From positions 1 to 47,695 of the forward strand of contig NZ_JMKP01000023.1 in the NCBI RefSeq assembly GCF_000685805.1: a stretch of DNA of 47,695 nt. Direction: 5' to 3'. The notes below the pieces were generated by a model. That model was given only the letters and a program-made list of their open reading frames with translations. It was not told the origin of the DNA and did not search any database. Shown here in pieces: positions 1-6,558 of the stretch. This DNA comes from Psychrobacter phenylpyruvicus DSM 7000 = NBRC 102152 (GTDB lineage: Bacteria; Pseudomonadota; Gammaproteobacteria; Pseudomonadales; Moraxellaceae). The first letter of the stretch is position 1; every line of letters starts with the position of its first letter. The position numbers and the translations under genes are program-made.

Positions 1-249
1 TCTGGGGGTGGATATCTCAAGATCGCCTGTGTCGCTGCGTACTGTCTTTTTGGTGTGACCGTTACGTTTGTTTGGCTTATCCGCCTTCTCATGCTTGGGG
101 TAGCCAAGATGTTCTTCCATCTCGGCTTCTAAGGCAGTGTCAATAAATGACTGCATAAGCTGTTTTTGAAATGCTTTGATATCTTCAAAGCTGCCAACGT
201 GTTTGGCCATTTGTTCGGCTAGTTTTTTTAGTTCTGTTTGTTTTGTCAT
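1..249 (-). CDS. IS256-family (mutator) transposase, N-terminal part, cut by window edge
   Basis: Reading leftward from the ATG at 249 gives 83 codons with no stop, running off the window. The protein begins MTKQTELKKLAEQMAKHV and continues through a segment reading EAEMEEHLGYPKHEK and a basic stretch (KRNGHTKKT) before a Gly-Asp-Leu-Glu-Ile segment. This is the usual N-terminus of IS256/mutator DDE transposases, where a helical region precedes the E-M-x-x-H-L-G-Y motif. The catalytic DDE residues would lie outside the window. A strong ribosome site (AAAGGAGAA) sits about 6 bases before the ATG. The gene lies just beyond the 3' end of a broken Cys-rich gene on the same strand. Family assignment is from memory of the motif; whether the copy is intact cannot be seen. 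Confidence 0.85.
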   Translation of the reverse strand, partial: MTKQTELKKLAEQMAKHVGSFEDIKAFQKQLMQSFIDTALEAEMEEHLGYPKHEKADKPNKRNGHTKKTVRSDTGDLEISTPR

Positions 250-305
250 TGCTTATTCTCCTTTACTATGGATTATAAGCAGTTACACAAAGTTTAGGAA
301 AGTCT
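1..305 (-). mobile_element. End of an IS256-type insertion sequence (partial)
   Basis: The transposase gene starts at 249, and its upstream terminus should lie within about 60 bases, near 290-305. The bases at 277-300 (an ACACAAAGTTT core) resemble the terminal repeats common in this family. The partner inverted repeat and the target duplication are outside the window, so the exact edge is an estimate. Confidence 0.5.
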
Positions 306-342
306 CGCTTTTTGCTCTCTGCCTTTTTTATCGAACAACTAG

Positions 343-663
343 TTATTTTCCAACCAATACCTGCCCTCTTGAAAAGCTAATACAGGCCTCACAAAACCAA
401 GAAGTCTTTGAACGCATATAAGGAATATCAGCAGGTACCTCTATTGGACAGCAACTACCACAGTATTGGCAACGTACATCATCAATATAAACATGACAAG
501 TGCTTATAGCTACGAAAAGCTCATTAGGCGAAACATTATATTCCTGACATAGCTTTTTGACATAGGCAATATAACCGCCATTATTATCAAAAGACCAGTA
601 ATCCTAACATAGCTGTTTGACAGCTTCACACGTCATAGGACTATAGATAAGTTTCAAGCTCAT
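343..663 (-). pseudogene. Cys-rich zinc-ribbon-like small protein, disrupted by an in-frame amber codon
   Basis: A good ribosome site (AAGGAGAAGAGG) precedes an ATG at 663. The frame runs 106 codons to a TAA at 343-345 but has TAG as codon 20 (604-606). Past the stop the reading is coherent: an N-terminal helical segment, then CQYCGSCCP and FCEAC, which give C-x2-C-x2-C-C followed by C-x2-C, the look of a metal-binding ribbon. The sequence around the stop (AGCTATGTTAGGA) is nearly repeated 60 bases later as AGCTATGTCAGGA, where the codon is CAG, so a single C-to-T change from a Gln codon explains the stop. No alternative start lies soon after it. The gene follows the small gene at 675-962 by 11 bases and probably shared its transcript. 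I do not recognise the family. The 3' end may have been altered by the adjacent insertion sequence. Confidence 0.6.
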
Positions 664-674
664 ACCTCTTCTCC

Positions 675-962
675 TTATCGATAGTCAGTCTGTGGAATAA
701 GCTGATAAAGTCGACTTTGCAACTCTAAAAGCAGCTCATCGGTTATATAATCTTCTTGAGTCTCTAATTGTTTTTGGACCCAGACCCTAAGAGCCGTATG
801 ATCGTCAAAACAACTATCCACATCTAAAAAGCGAGCTAGTCCATTATCTTTTTGAATACAATATTCATGTATCAATATATTGGCAAGCCTATTGGCTTCA
901 TCACTGAAATAACCTTTTGGTTTGTGATCTGCAAGAAGCTCATCATAATTAATTATTTTCAT
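675..962 (-). CDS. Small protein of unknown function overlapping the integrase gene
   Basis: This encodes 95 residues starting MKIINYDELLADHK. The frame is open further upstream, but this ATG has a GAGGAG ribosome site at good spacing and overlaps the 3' end of the integrase gene by 14 bases, so the two are probably translated from one message. The protein is acidic and mostly helical by eye (a central run NRLANILIHEYC, a C-terminal LLLELQSRLYQLIPQ) with no signal peptide or membrane segment. I recognise no family. Its place directly after the integrase suggests element maintenance or regulation, but that is context only. Confidence 0.65.
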   Translation of the reverse strand: MKIINYDELLADHKPKGYFSDEANRLANILIHEYCIQKDNGLARFLDVDSCFDDHTALRVWVQKQLETQEDYITDELLLELQSRLYQLIPQTDYR

Positions 963-2415
963 GGGTCTGCTCCTCGCCTTTCTGGTCAAAATTAACTGAC
1001 TTATCTTGTTCGGTGGCAACCCTATTTAAGTAATAAAAAGGCCTAAAGTTATTCGTCACATCAGAACCTGTAAATCCAGTGTCGATTGTGTCTATCTTTG
1101 CATCTTCCTCTGATTCAGATTCTAAACTTACTTCTACCTCAGTAATGTCGCCAGATATATGATTATCATTAGAGTTTATCTCGTCACTATCTAACTGATT
1201 ACCATTTATAACTTTTGTGTCGCTATTCGTTGTATGTGGGCTGACAAGCCTCTCCTTACTGGCAAGTAGCAAATTATCTATTGCAGAGCCATCCTGACGG
1301 GTAATATCTGGCACATAACGGCTATACACCCTAAATAACATTTCTGTACTACTATGTCCCATTTGCCGTGCTATCCATTCAGGATTTTCACCAGCAGCAA
1401 GCCAAAGCGTTGCTGCTGTATGTCTAGTTTGATAAGCCCGTCTGTGTTTAAGACCTAATAACTCAAGAGTTGGCTTCCACACTCTTCGATTAACATTGCG
1501 ATACTCAAGAGGATTGCCTTGACTATTACAAAAAACAAAATCAGATTTACCATAAGTACGTCTTTTTTGTTCTTGCAGAGCATCATAGACAATTTGCGAC
1601 ATAATGATTTCACGTTGCGATCCAACGGTCTTAGTTGGTCCAAGCTCTCCATCTACAAGAGCCTGTTTAATTGAAATCTCTCTTCTATGAAAATCAACGC
1701 AATCCCATGTCAGTCCATCAATCTCACTGGTACGCATTCCTGTAAAGAATCTTATAGTGTAATAAGGCTTAAATTCTTTACGTACAACATTAATAATCCG
1801 CCATACTTCATTTAACGTGAAAGGATTAACTGTTGGACGATACTGTTTTAGATTTTTAATATTTTTAAAAGGCATCTCAAACTCGTAGCGTTCTGACGCT
1901 TCTTCTAGTATCATACGAAGAGGTATCATGATCTCGTTGATCCGTGTTACCGACAGACTTGATTGGCCATCTTTACCGTAACGAACTTTGGCGAGAGAGC
2001 TACGGAAGGCCATCAAGTCTGGCTTCTTTATAACGTGTATTGCTTTATTACCAAAACTGGGTATCAAGTACTTATTAAGAATAATCTTGACCTTTTTTCG
2101 ATAAGAAGGCCGCCATTCAATCATCTTTTCTTCAAACCAAATATCGGAAAATTCTCTAAAACTTGGATTACGACTGATACAAGCCTCTGACCTATCAGAT
2201 AACTTCCGCATCTCTTCTGCTTTTTCACTTTTAGGAAAATAGGCAGCATAATCGAATATTCCAAGCGTTATTTCTGCTTCCATCTTTTTAAGTATTTTAT
2301 CTAGTTTTTTGCGATTAGCAGGGGTATCTGCAAAAGCTGTCTTTTCTCTACAGCGTACCCCCATATATCTAAAATCAACAACTAACTTGCCAAAGCGTGC
2401 TCTCATAGTAGCCAT
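949..2415 (-). CDS. Tyrosine recombinase/integrase with DUF3596-like arm-binding domain and long acidic tail
   Basis: A 488-residue site-specific recombinase that would integrate and excise the element at the left of the window. Residues about 1-60 (FGKLVVDFRYMGVRCREKT) match the arm-type DNA-binding domain known as DUF3596. Residues about 85-180 are the SAM-like core-binding domain, and about 195-370 the catalytic domain. Catalytic residues visible are Arg228 (TGMRTSEI), Arg331 and His332 (YQTRHTAAT), His354 (QMGHSS) and nucleophile Tyr364 (FRVYSRYV). Position -3 from Arg331 is Tyr rather than His, which is common in this subgroup. After Tyr364 comes an unusual tail of about 120 residues rich in Asp, Glu, Asn and Ser. 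The gene sits between an Xis-like gene and a small overlapping gene, all on one strand. Start at the ATG at 2415, with AAGGAG a short way upstream. Confidence 0.93.
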   Translation of the reverse strand: MATMRARFGKLVVDFRYMGVRCREKTAFADTPANRKKLDKILKKMEAEITLGIFDYAAYFPKSEKAEEMRKLSDRSEACISRNPSFREFSDIWFEEKMIEWRPSYRKKVKIILNKYLIPSFGNKAIHVIKKPDLMAFRSSLAKVRYGKDGQSSLSVTRINEIMIPLRMILEEASERYEFEMPFKNIKNLKQYRPTVNPFTLNEVWRIINVVRKEFKPYYTIRFFTGMRTSEIDGLTWDCVDFHRREISIKQALVDGELGPTKTVGSQREIIMSQIVYDALQEQKRRTYGKSDFVFCNSQGNPLEYRNVNRRVWKPTLELLGLKHRRAYQTRHTAATLWLAAGENPEWIARQMGHSSTEMLFRVYSRYVPDITRQDGSAIDNLLLASKERLVSPHTTNSDTKVINGNQLDSDEINSNDNHISGDITEVEVSLESESEEDAKIDTIDTGFTGSDVTNNFRPFYYLNRVATEQDKSVNFDQKGEEQTHENN

Positions 2416-2432
2416 AGTTTATCTCCTTAAAA

Positions 2433-2648
2433 TTATTGAAGAGCCATTCCATTAATAGTACTCATTACTGGCTTGCACATATCCTCCTCGATACGCTCCC
2501 AAACATACAAAATCTTTCTACCGCCAAACGGACGTATGTAATGAATATTTTCAATTAATACGCTGTCTTTTAGTTGATTACGTATTGTGCGTGGATCGTA
2601 TTTGATACGTTCTGCAAGCTCATCTGTTGTTAAATATGTATTACTCAT
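2433..2648 (-). CDS. Excisionase-like small helix-turn-helix protein
   Basis: 71 residues beginning MSNTYLTTDELAERIKYDPR. The pattern (Leu-Thr-Thr-Asp-Glu-Leu-Ala, then a second helix and a beta wing at HYIRPFGGRKILYVW) is that of the winged helix-turn-helix of MerR/Xis-type excisionase proteins. It lies 17 bases upstream of the integrase gene on the same strand, the usual place for a recombination directionality factor. Its role in excision is inferred from size, fold and position. An alternative is a transcriptional regulator of the integrase operon. Confidence 0.7.
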   Translation of the reverse strand: MSNTYLTTDELAERIKYDPRTIRNQLKDSVLIENIHYIRPFGGRKILYVWERIEEDMCKPVMSTINGMALQ

Positions 2649-2744
2649 AATTTTTACCTTTTTTCAGTTAATAAATACCTGCATTAAGTGCTAGAATGTA
2701 AAATGAATTTAAACTTTAAGAAAGTATAAATTCTTCTATTCGAA

Positions 2745-2774
2745 TAATTATTACCTGTTTAATGGTAATAATTA
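2745..2774. promoter_or_regulatory. Operator-like palindrome 1 of the island repressor
   Basis: Two perfect 11-base arms (TAATTATTACC and its complement) flank an 8-base loop. The core TTACC-N8-GGTAA occurs again at 2822-2839. It lies between the divergent xis-like and xre-like genes, where the repressor of such elements normally binds. Confidence 0.6.
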
Positions 2775-2821
2775 CTCTATTTACGTACTATACAATCTTT
2801 TTACCCCAATGTAAAGCATTT

Positions 2822-2839
2822 TTACCCGAAAAGAGGTAA
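2822..2839. promoter_or_regulatory. Operator-like palindrome 2, overlapping the ribosome site of the Xre gene
   Basis: TTACC and GGTAA are separated by 8 bases, the same architecture as the core at 2751-2768. The right half overlaps the AGAGG ribosome site of the repressor gene starting at 2844, so binding here would fit autoregulation. Confidence 0.5.
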
Positions 2840-2843
2840 TTTT

Positions 2844-3086
2844 ATGATCAAAAATAATTTCCCCGTCATTCTTGCTGAAAAAAGGCTTCGAGTAGCAGAT
2901 GTCGTGAGAGCAACAGGCATGAGTAAATCAACTCTTCATAAACTATATAATGACGAGTCTTCTAGGATTGATTTCAATACCATAAATCAATTGTGTGAGT
3001 TTTTAGATGTCCAGGTAGGTGACTTATTTGTTTATGAGCCAGACTCTAAGGAAGTTGATAAAGGAGAGGTATCGAATGAGGATTAA
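2844..3086 (+). CDS. Xre/Cro-type helix-turn-helix regulator
   Basis: 80 residues. The DNA-binding domain covers about residues 1-65: a first helix (FPVILAEKRLRVADVVRATG), the turn and recognition helix (MSKSTLHKLYNDES), then helices 4-5 ending CEFLDVQVGDLFVYEP. This is the compact Cro/C1 type often found as the repressor of integrated elements. The last 15 residues are an acidic tail. The gene diverges from the xis-integrase operon, and the roughly 195-base gap holds two matching palindromes likely bound by this protein. Ribosome site AGAGG precedes the ATG by 7 bases. Likely role: control of its own gene and of integrase/excisionase expression; the target choice is inferred. Confidence 0.85.
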   Translation: MIKNNFPVILAEKRLRVADVVRATGMSKSTLHKLYNDESSRIDFNTINQLCEFLDVQVGDLFVYEPDSKEVDKGEVSNED

Positions 3087-3165
3087 AAGGGGAGAGTTGG
3101 TTAATTTTAACTGAAGTCCAATAACGTTATAACTATTTGATTTTTAATAAAAAAATTATTTATCT

Positions 3166-3183
3166 GGTCACGTTTTGGTCACG
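3166..3183 (+). repeat. Direct repeat copy 1 (GGTCACG-TTTT-GGTCACG)
   Basis: An exact 18-base sequence, itself made of two GGTCACG units 11 bases apart, found again at 3334. Start-to-start distance is 168 bases, a near-integral number of helical turns. It resembles integrase arm-type or excisionase binding sites. Confidence 0.6.
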
Positions 3184-3333
3184 CTTTTTTTGATAGCTAC
3201 GTATCTAATCTACCAAAATATGAAGTCATATTTGGAAAAACATTTTTATTAATATAATATTTGATTCCAATCTATAAAATAGAAAGGTCGGGGTCAATTT
3301 TACGGTTGGAGTTTTACTACTTGGGCACGAAAG

Positions 3334-3351
3334 GGTCACGTTTTGGTCACG
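3334..3351 (+). repeat. Direct repeat copy 2 (GGTCACG-TTTT-GGTCACG)
   Basis: Second exact copy of the 18-base repeat, about 135 bases from the tRNA 3' end. A degenerate unit (GGGCACG) lies just before it at 3323. Confidence 0.6.
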
Positions 3352-3444
3352 TCTCCATCGACTAAGGTTTTTAATGTTAAGATATGATTAATAAATTCCT
3401 TTATACCTGATAGAAAATTCCCTATTAATCTACTGATTTTAAAG

Positions 3445-3476
3445 ACAAAAAAAAGCCTCACTATGAAGTGAGGCTT
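3445..3476 (-). terminator. Terminator after the first tRNA-Gly
   Basis: A 10-base-pair stem (AAGCCTCACT and complement) with a 4-base loop. On the minus strand it is followed by a run of eight Ts, ten bases past the end of the tRNA at 3487. Confidence 0.8.
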
Positions 3477-3486
3477 CTTTAGAATA

Positions 3487-3562
<76 letters not shown>

Positions 3563-3592
3563 ATTTGGTACGTAGTGCTTATTAGCTAGACA

Positions 3593-3620
3593 ATTATAGA
3601 TTAAAAATACTCTGTGTCAA
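3593..3620 (-). promoter_or_regulatory. Sigma-70 promoter of tRNA-Gly copy 1
   Basis: On the minus strand there is a consensus -35 (TTGACA), a 16-base spacer and a consensus -10 (TATAAT), about 30 bases before the tRNA 5' end. Confidence 0.8.
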
Positions 3621-3665
3621 TAGCCGGGTTTTACTAGGGCTATATAATAGCCTTTAAAACAAATT

Positions 3666-3741
<76 letters not shown>

Positions 3742-3802
3742 ATCGATCGAGTGCATAAGCTAGTATTAATTACTAAAGCTACTGCCTCTTGATAGGTGGG
3801 CT

Positions 3803-3830
3803 ATTATAGATTATATTTTTATTCTGTCAA
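3803..3830 (-). promoter_or_regulatory. Sigma-70 promoter of tRNA-Gly copy 2
   Basis: On the minus strand: TTGACA, 16-base spacer, TATAAT, about 60 bases before the tRNA 5' end. The rest of the gap up to the next gene at 4093 is AT-rich, with no gene seen. Confidence 0.8.
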
Positions 3831-4092
3831 CCCCTTTTTTTATATTTTTTTATTAGGGCTGTTGTTTTTTTAATGAGGGCTATTGTTTTAGCCACATTCG
3901 CTAATTAACAATGTTTCTTTAACGTATAAAACATATAAATTACAATAAATAGCTGTTTTACTAAGCTGTATTCGCTAAACTTTAGGCCATAATCAGAATT
4001 CATACGCCCTAACTCTCTATCTGCCTTAGCAACTATCACAGGGACTTTGATTGAGACAGGGAGGTGACGTAGACCGATCAATGAGGAAAGGA

Positions 4093-4902
4093 ATGAAAAA
4101 ATTTTTAGTTAAAACTACTTTGGTGGCTTCAGTATCAGCTATGGCATTGACTGGGTGTAGCTCGACCACCAACTCCGGCGTTATTGGCAGTGACAGACAG
4201 CAGCTATTATTGGTCTCTAACGATCAAGTTCTGCAGATGTCAGCGCAAAGCTATAATCAGCTGCTTCAACAGGCGCGTAAACAAGGAGTGTTAGACACCA
4301 ACGCCGCTCAACTGAATCGTCTAAATGGGATTGCCCGTAGACTGATAAACCAAGCAGAGGTTTATCGGGGTGATGCCAAAAACTGGCAATGGGAAGTTCA
4401 TACCATTAAGTCCAATGAACTAAATGCCTTCGTTTTACCGGGTGGTAAAATCATGTTTTATTCAGGTATTATCGACCGCTTGAATCTAACTGATGCCGAA
4501 ATTGCCGCTATTATGGGTCACGAAATGGCACACGCTATACGTGAGCACGCCCGCGAGCGCATCTCAAGTCAGTATGCCACTCAGACTGGTATTGGTATTG
4601 CCGCTAGCATCTTTGGTCTATCTCAAGGTCAAGCGCAGTTAGCAAACATTGCTGGCGATTTAGGAATTGCCCGCCCCAATAGCCGTACTCAAGAAGCTGA
4701 AGCAGATAAGATTGGCTTGGTACTTATGGCCAGAGCAGGCTATGATCCCAATGCTGCGGTTAGCTTATGGAAAAAAATGCAAAATGCCAGCCAAGGTGAG
4801 CCACCTCAGTTCTTAAGCACTCACCCTTCTAGCTCTAACCGTATCGCTTCTCTACAAGCTTTAATTCCTGAAGTGATGCCTTACTATAATAAGAGCAAGT
4901 AG
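4093..4902 (+). CDS. M48-family metalloprotease lipoprotein (LoiP/Oma1-like)
   Basis: 270 residues from the ATG at 4093, chosen because GAGG lies 6 bases upstream and it gives a clean lipoprotein signal MKKFLVKTTLVASVSAMALTGC. Earlier in-frame starts would prepend charged residues to the signal peptide. Cys22 is the lipidation site, and the following Ser residues suggest an outer-membrane destination. The zinc site is HEMAH (143-147), with the third ligand in the E-x3-D segment at about 201-205 (EAEAD). This is the catalytic core of M48 peptidases that degrade misfolded envelope proteins; E. coli LoiP, YcaL and BepA are relatives. No TPR repeats follow, which favours the LoiP/YcaL type over BepA. 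It stands alone, with a terminator at 4941. Confidence 0.88.
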   Translation: MKKFLVKTTLVASVSAMALTGCSSTTNSGVIGSDRQQLLLVSNDQVLQMSAQSYNQLLQQARKQGVLDTNAAQLNRLNGIARRLINQAEVYRGDAKNWQWEVHTIKSNELNAFVLPGGKIMFYSGIIDRLNLTDAEIAAIMGHEMAHAIREHARERISSQYATQTGIGIAASIFGLSQGQAQLANIAGDLGIARPNSRTQEAEADKIGLVLMARAGYDPNAAVSLWKKMQNASQGEPPQFLSTHPSSSNRIASLQALIPEVMPYYNKSK

Positions 4903-4940
4903 TAGGTTGTTGCTATTGAAAGACCTGTTATTCAAAAAAT

Positions 4941-4971
4941 CAGCCTGCTGCCTTGCACAGGCTGTTTTTTT
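4941..4971 (+). terminator. Terminator after the M48 protease gene
   Basis: CAGCCTG pairs with CAGGCTG across a 10-base loop and is followed by seven Ts. The remainder of the gap to 5204 shows no gene. Confidence 0.75.
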
Positions 4972-5203
4972 ATAGCTACGACCTAAGCAGTGACTCAGTG
5001 CAAATAAGCCATCTAATTAATGAGCTAAATAACAGTCTAGCTCAGCAGCAATCTCCCTGCTGTTGCAGACGCCCACTAGAGCAAGCCTACTGTTAACTGT
5101 TAATATAGAGGTCCCCTTATTTAGTACATTAGCAGTTTAATTAATCAGCTATCTAATTATTTAGCTATCAATAGCAGTCATATCGACCATTAGGAGAAAG
5201 GGC

Positions 5204-5527
5204 ATGCAAGTCCATAACGAGATATTAAAGCGCGTCGAAGCTCTTAACCCTACTCACACTGAGTTAGTTAATGAGTCTATCAATCATGCCGGTTATTTTG
5301 AGGGCAAAGAAAGCCACTTTAAGTTGACTGTGGTTAGCCCTGAATTTGAGGGAAAAAGACACGTTGCTCGGCATCAACTTATCTATGGGTTAATGAATGA
5401 ATTAATGACCAGCCAAGGTGGTAGTATTCATGCCTTAGCCATCCACGCTTATAGCCCAGATGAGTGGCAACAACAAGCCCAAACAGTGCCTGCCAGCCCC
5501 CTTTGCGCTGGTCAAAACAAAAACTAA
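5204..5527 (+). CDS. bolA: BolA-family protein
   Basis: 107 residues, the usual length for BolA. The fold is recognisable in the N-terminal helix (EILKRVEALNPTHTELVNES), the HFKLTVVSPEFEGKRHVARH beta strand and turn with the invariant His, and the GLMNELMTSQGGSIHALAIH helix and last strand. BolA proteins pair with monothiol glutaredoxins to handle iron-sulfur clusters and influence morphology and stress responses. The ATG has AGGAGAAAGG a few bases upstream. A 120-residue membrane protein follows 49 bases on and may be cotranscribed. The C-terminal tail after EWQQQ is poorly ordered. Confidence 0.9.
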   Translation: MQVHNEILKRVEALNPTHTELVNESINHAGYFEGKESHFKLTVVSPEFEGKRHVARHQLIYGLMNELMTSQGGSIHALAIHAYSPDEWQQQAQTVPASPLCAGQNKN

Positions 5528-5576
5528 TAATAAAAATCTCTAAACTTATTGACCAGACAGCTGGCTCGAGGAAACT

Positions 5577-5936
5577 ATGAAACACTTACATATGTTAATG
5601 GCGGTAATTACCGTAGTGCTTTTTTTATGGCAAAGCTATTTAGTGATAGCCAAAGGTACTCGCTTGGATAAAAAGGGCAAAATTGCTAGCCATGTGGTCT
5701 ATACCCTGTTAATTATCTCAGGGGTATTAAACGTCATGCCGCTACTGTCAGCCAATGCCCCACTACAATGGGTGGCTGCCAAAATTATATTACTCATAGC
5801 CGCAATAAGTGCTAGTATTAAAGCTTTTAGAGCGACGGCCACACCGGCACAGAGTAAGTCTGGAATTTTTATCGCTTTCATTGCTTACGTGGCAATTTTT
5901 ATCTTAGCTTTTGTTAAGCCTGGCAACTTTATGTAG
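5577..5936 (+). CDS. SirB2-like small integral membrane protein
   Basis: 119 residues, almost all in four hydrophobic segments (about 5-25, 40-62, 67-85, 96-115). The opening MKHLHMLMAVITVVLFLWQSY and the short basic loop KGTRLDKKGKIASHV match the SirB family (Pfam SirB), named for invasion-gene regulator SirB of Salmonella, whose biochemical role is unclear. It lies just downstream of bolA. The family call rests on the His-x-x-Met start and topology; other small four-helix membrane proteins could look similar. Confidence 0.65.
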   Translation: MKHLHMLMAVITVVLFLWQSYLVIAKGTRLDKKGKIASHVVYTLLIISGVLNVMPLLSANAPLQWVAAKIILLIAAISASIKAFRATATPAQSKSGIFIAFIAYVAIFILAFVKPGNFM

Positions 5937-6061
5937 CCTAGCAACTCTAAATAGCTGGTAACACCACTCTTAACCAAAAACAGGTAATAATTCTATATAT
6001 AAGTGAAGCCCCTATTCACTGTATAATCTTAATTAAAGTAATTATGAACTTAGGAGCTCCT

Positions 6062-6478
6062 ATGCCAAAACTTAGCGTAAAATCTTTAATGACTTCTGCT
6101 GCAGTGGTTGGTAGCATCCTGGTTGTCAGTGGCTGTGCCAGCACTGGTAATGTCTCACCGCAGTACATTCCCCCAAGCACCTATCAGAACTATAACTGTG
6201 CCTCGTTGTCTCAAGAATACCAGCGTATTCAATCCTATATTAATACCGAAAGTAGAAACTACTCAGGATTGACCACAACAGGTATTGGGGTTGGTGTGTC
6301 TGCTGGCCGCTGGGGCATCTCTCCCAACATTAATATTGGTGTTGGCAAAAGCACAAATAATAGCGCACGCGATGCCAAGCTATCGCGCCTATTCGGTGAG
6401 CGCGATGCAGTGATACAATCAGCGCGTATGAAGCAGTGTGCATTTGCCGCTAAACTAAAAATTTATGGCGAATCTTAG
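6062..6478 (+). CDS. Small lipoprotein of unknown function
   Basis: 138 residues from the ATG at 6062, chosen over one 18 bases upstream because TTAGGAG precedes it by 5 bases and the signal peptide then starts cleanly (MPKLSVKSLMTSAAVV, hydrophobic core, VSGC lipobox, Cys25 by my count). The mature part begins with a Pro/Tyr-rich stretch (YIPPSTYQNYNC), then a helix, a Gly/Ile/Asn-rich middle reading GVGVSAGRWGISPNINIGVG, and a basic C-terminal helix. The middle segment suggests a membrane-inserting or amphipathic loop. I know the general type from Acinetobacter and Psychrobacter but no function. It precedes fabF by 80 bases. Confidence 0.75.
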   Translation: MPKLSVKSLMTSAAVVGSILVVSGCASTGNVSPQYIPPSTYQNYNCASLSQEYQRIQSYINTESRNYSGLTTTGIGVGVSAGRWGISPNINIGVGKSTNNSARDAKLSRLFGERDAVIQSARMKQCAFAAKLKIYGES

Positions 6479-6558
6479 TTATTAAAATCAACAGCTTGAC
6501 GACCCTTTCAAGTCTAGCTTAGCAACAAGGACCGGCTAAGGAATAAGGCAATAACATC

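Larger units (their letters stand above)
3087..3444. other. Non-coding region between the element regulators and tRNA-Gly; candidate attachment region
   Basis: No plausible gene. It is AT-rich and holds two copies of an 18-base direct repeat (listed separately). Its place between an integrase module and a tRNA 3' end fits an attachment region with integrase arm sites. The crossover sequence cannot be fixed because the other end of the element is outside the window. Confidence 0.5.

Noticed and set aside
604..606. In-frame TAG read as pyrrolysine or another recoded residue
   Set aside because: No pyrrolysine machinery is expected in this group, and a nearby near-repeat shows CAG in the same context, so a simple C-to-T mutation explains it.
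4051..4092. Upstream start for the M48 protease
   Set aside because: It would add charged residues before the lipoprotein signal peptide; the ATG at 4093 has a ribosome site and a clean signal.
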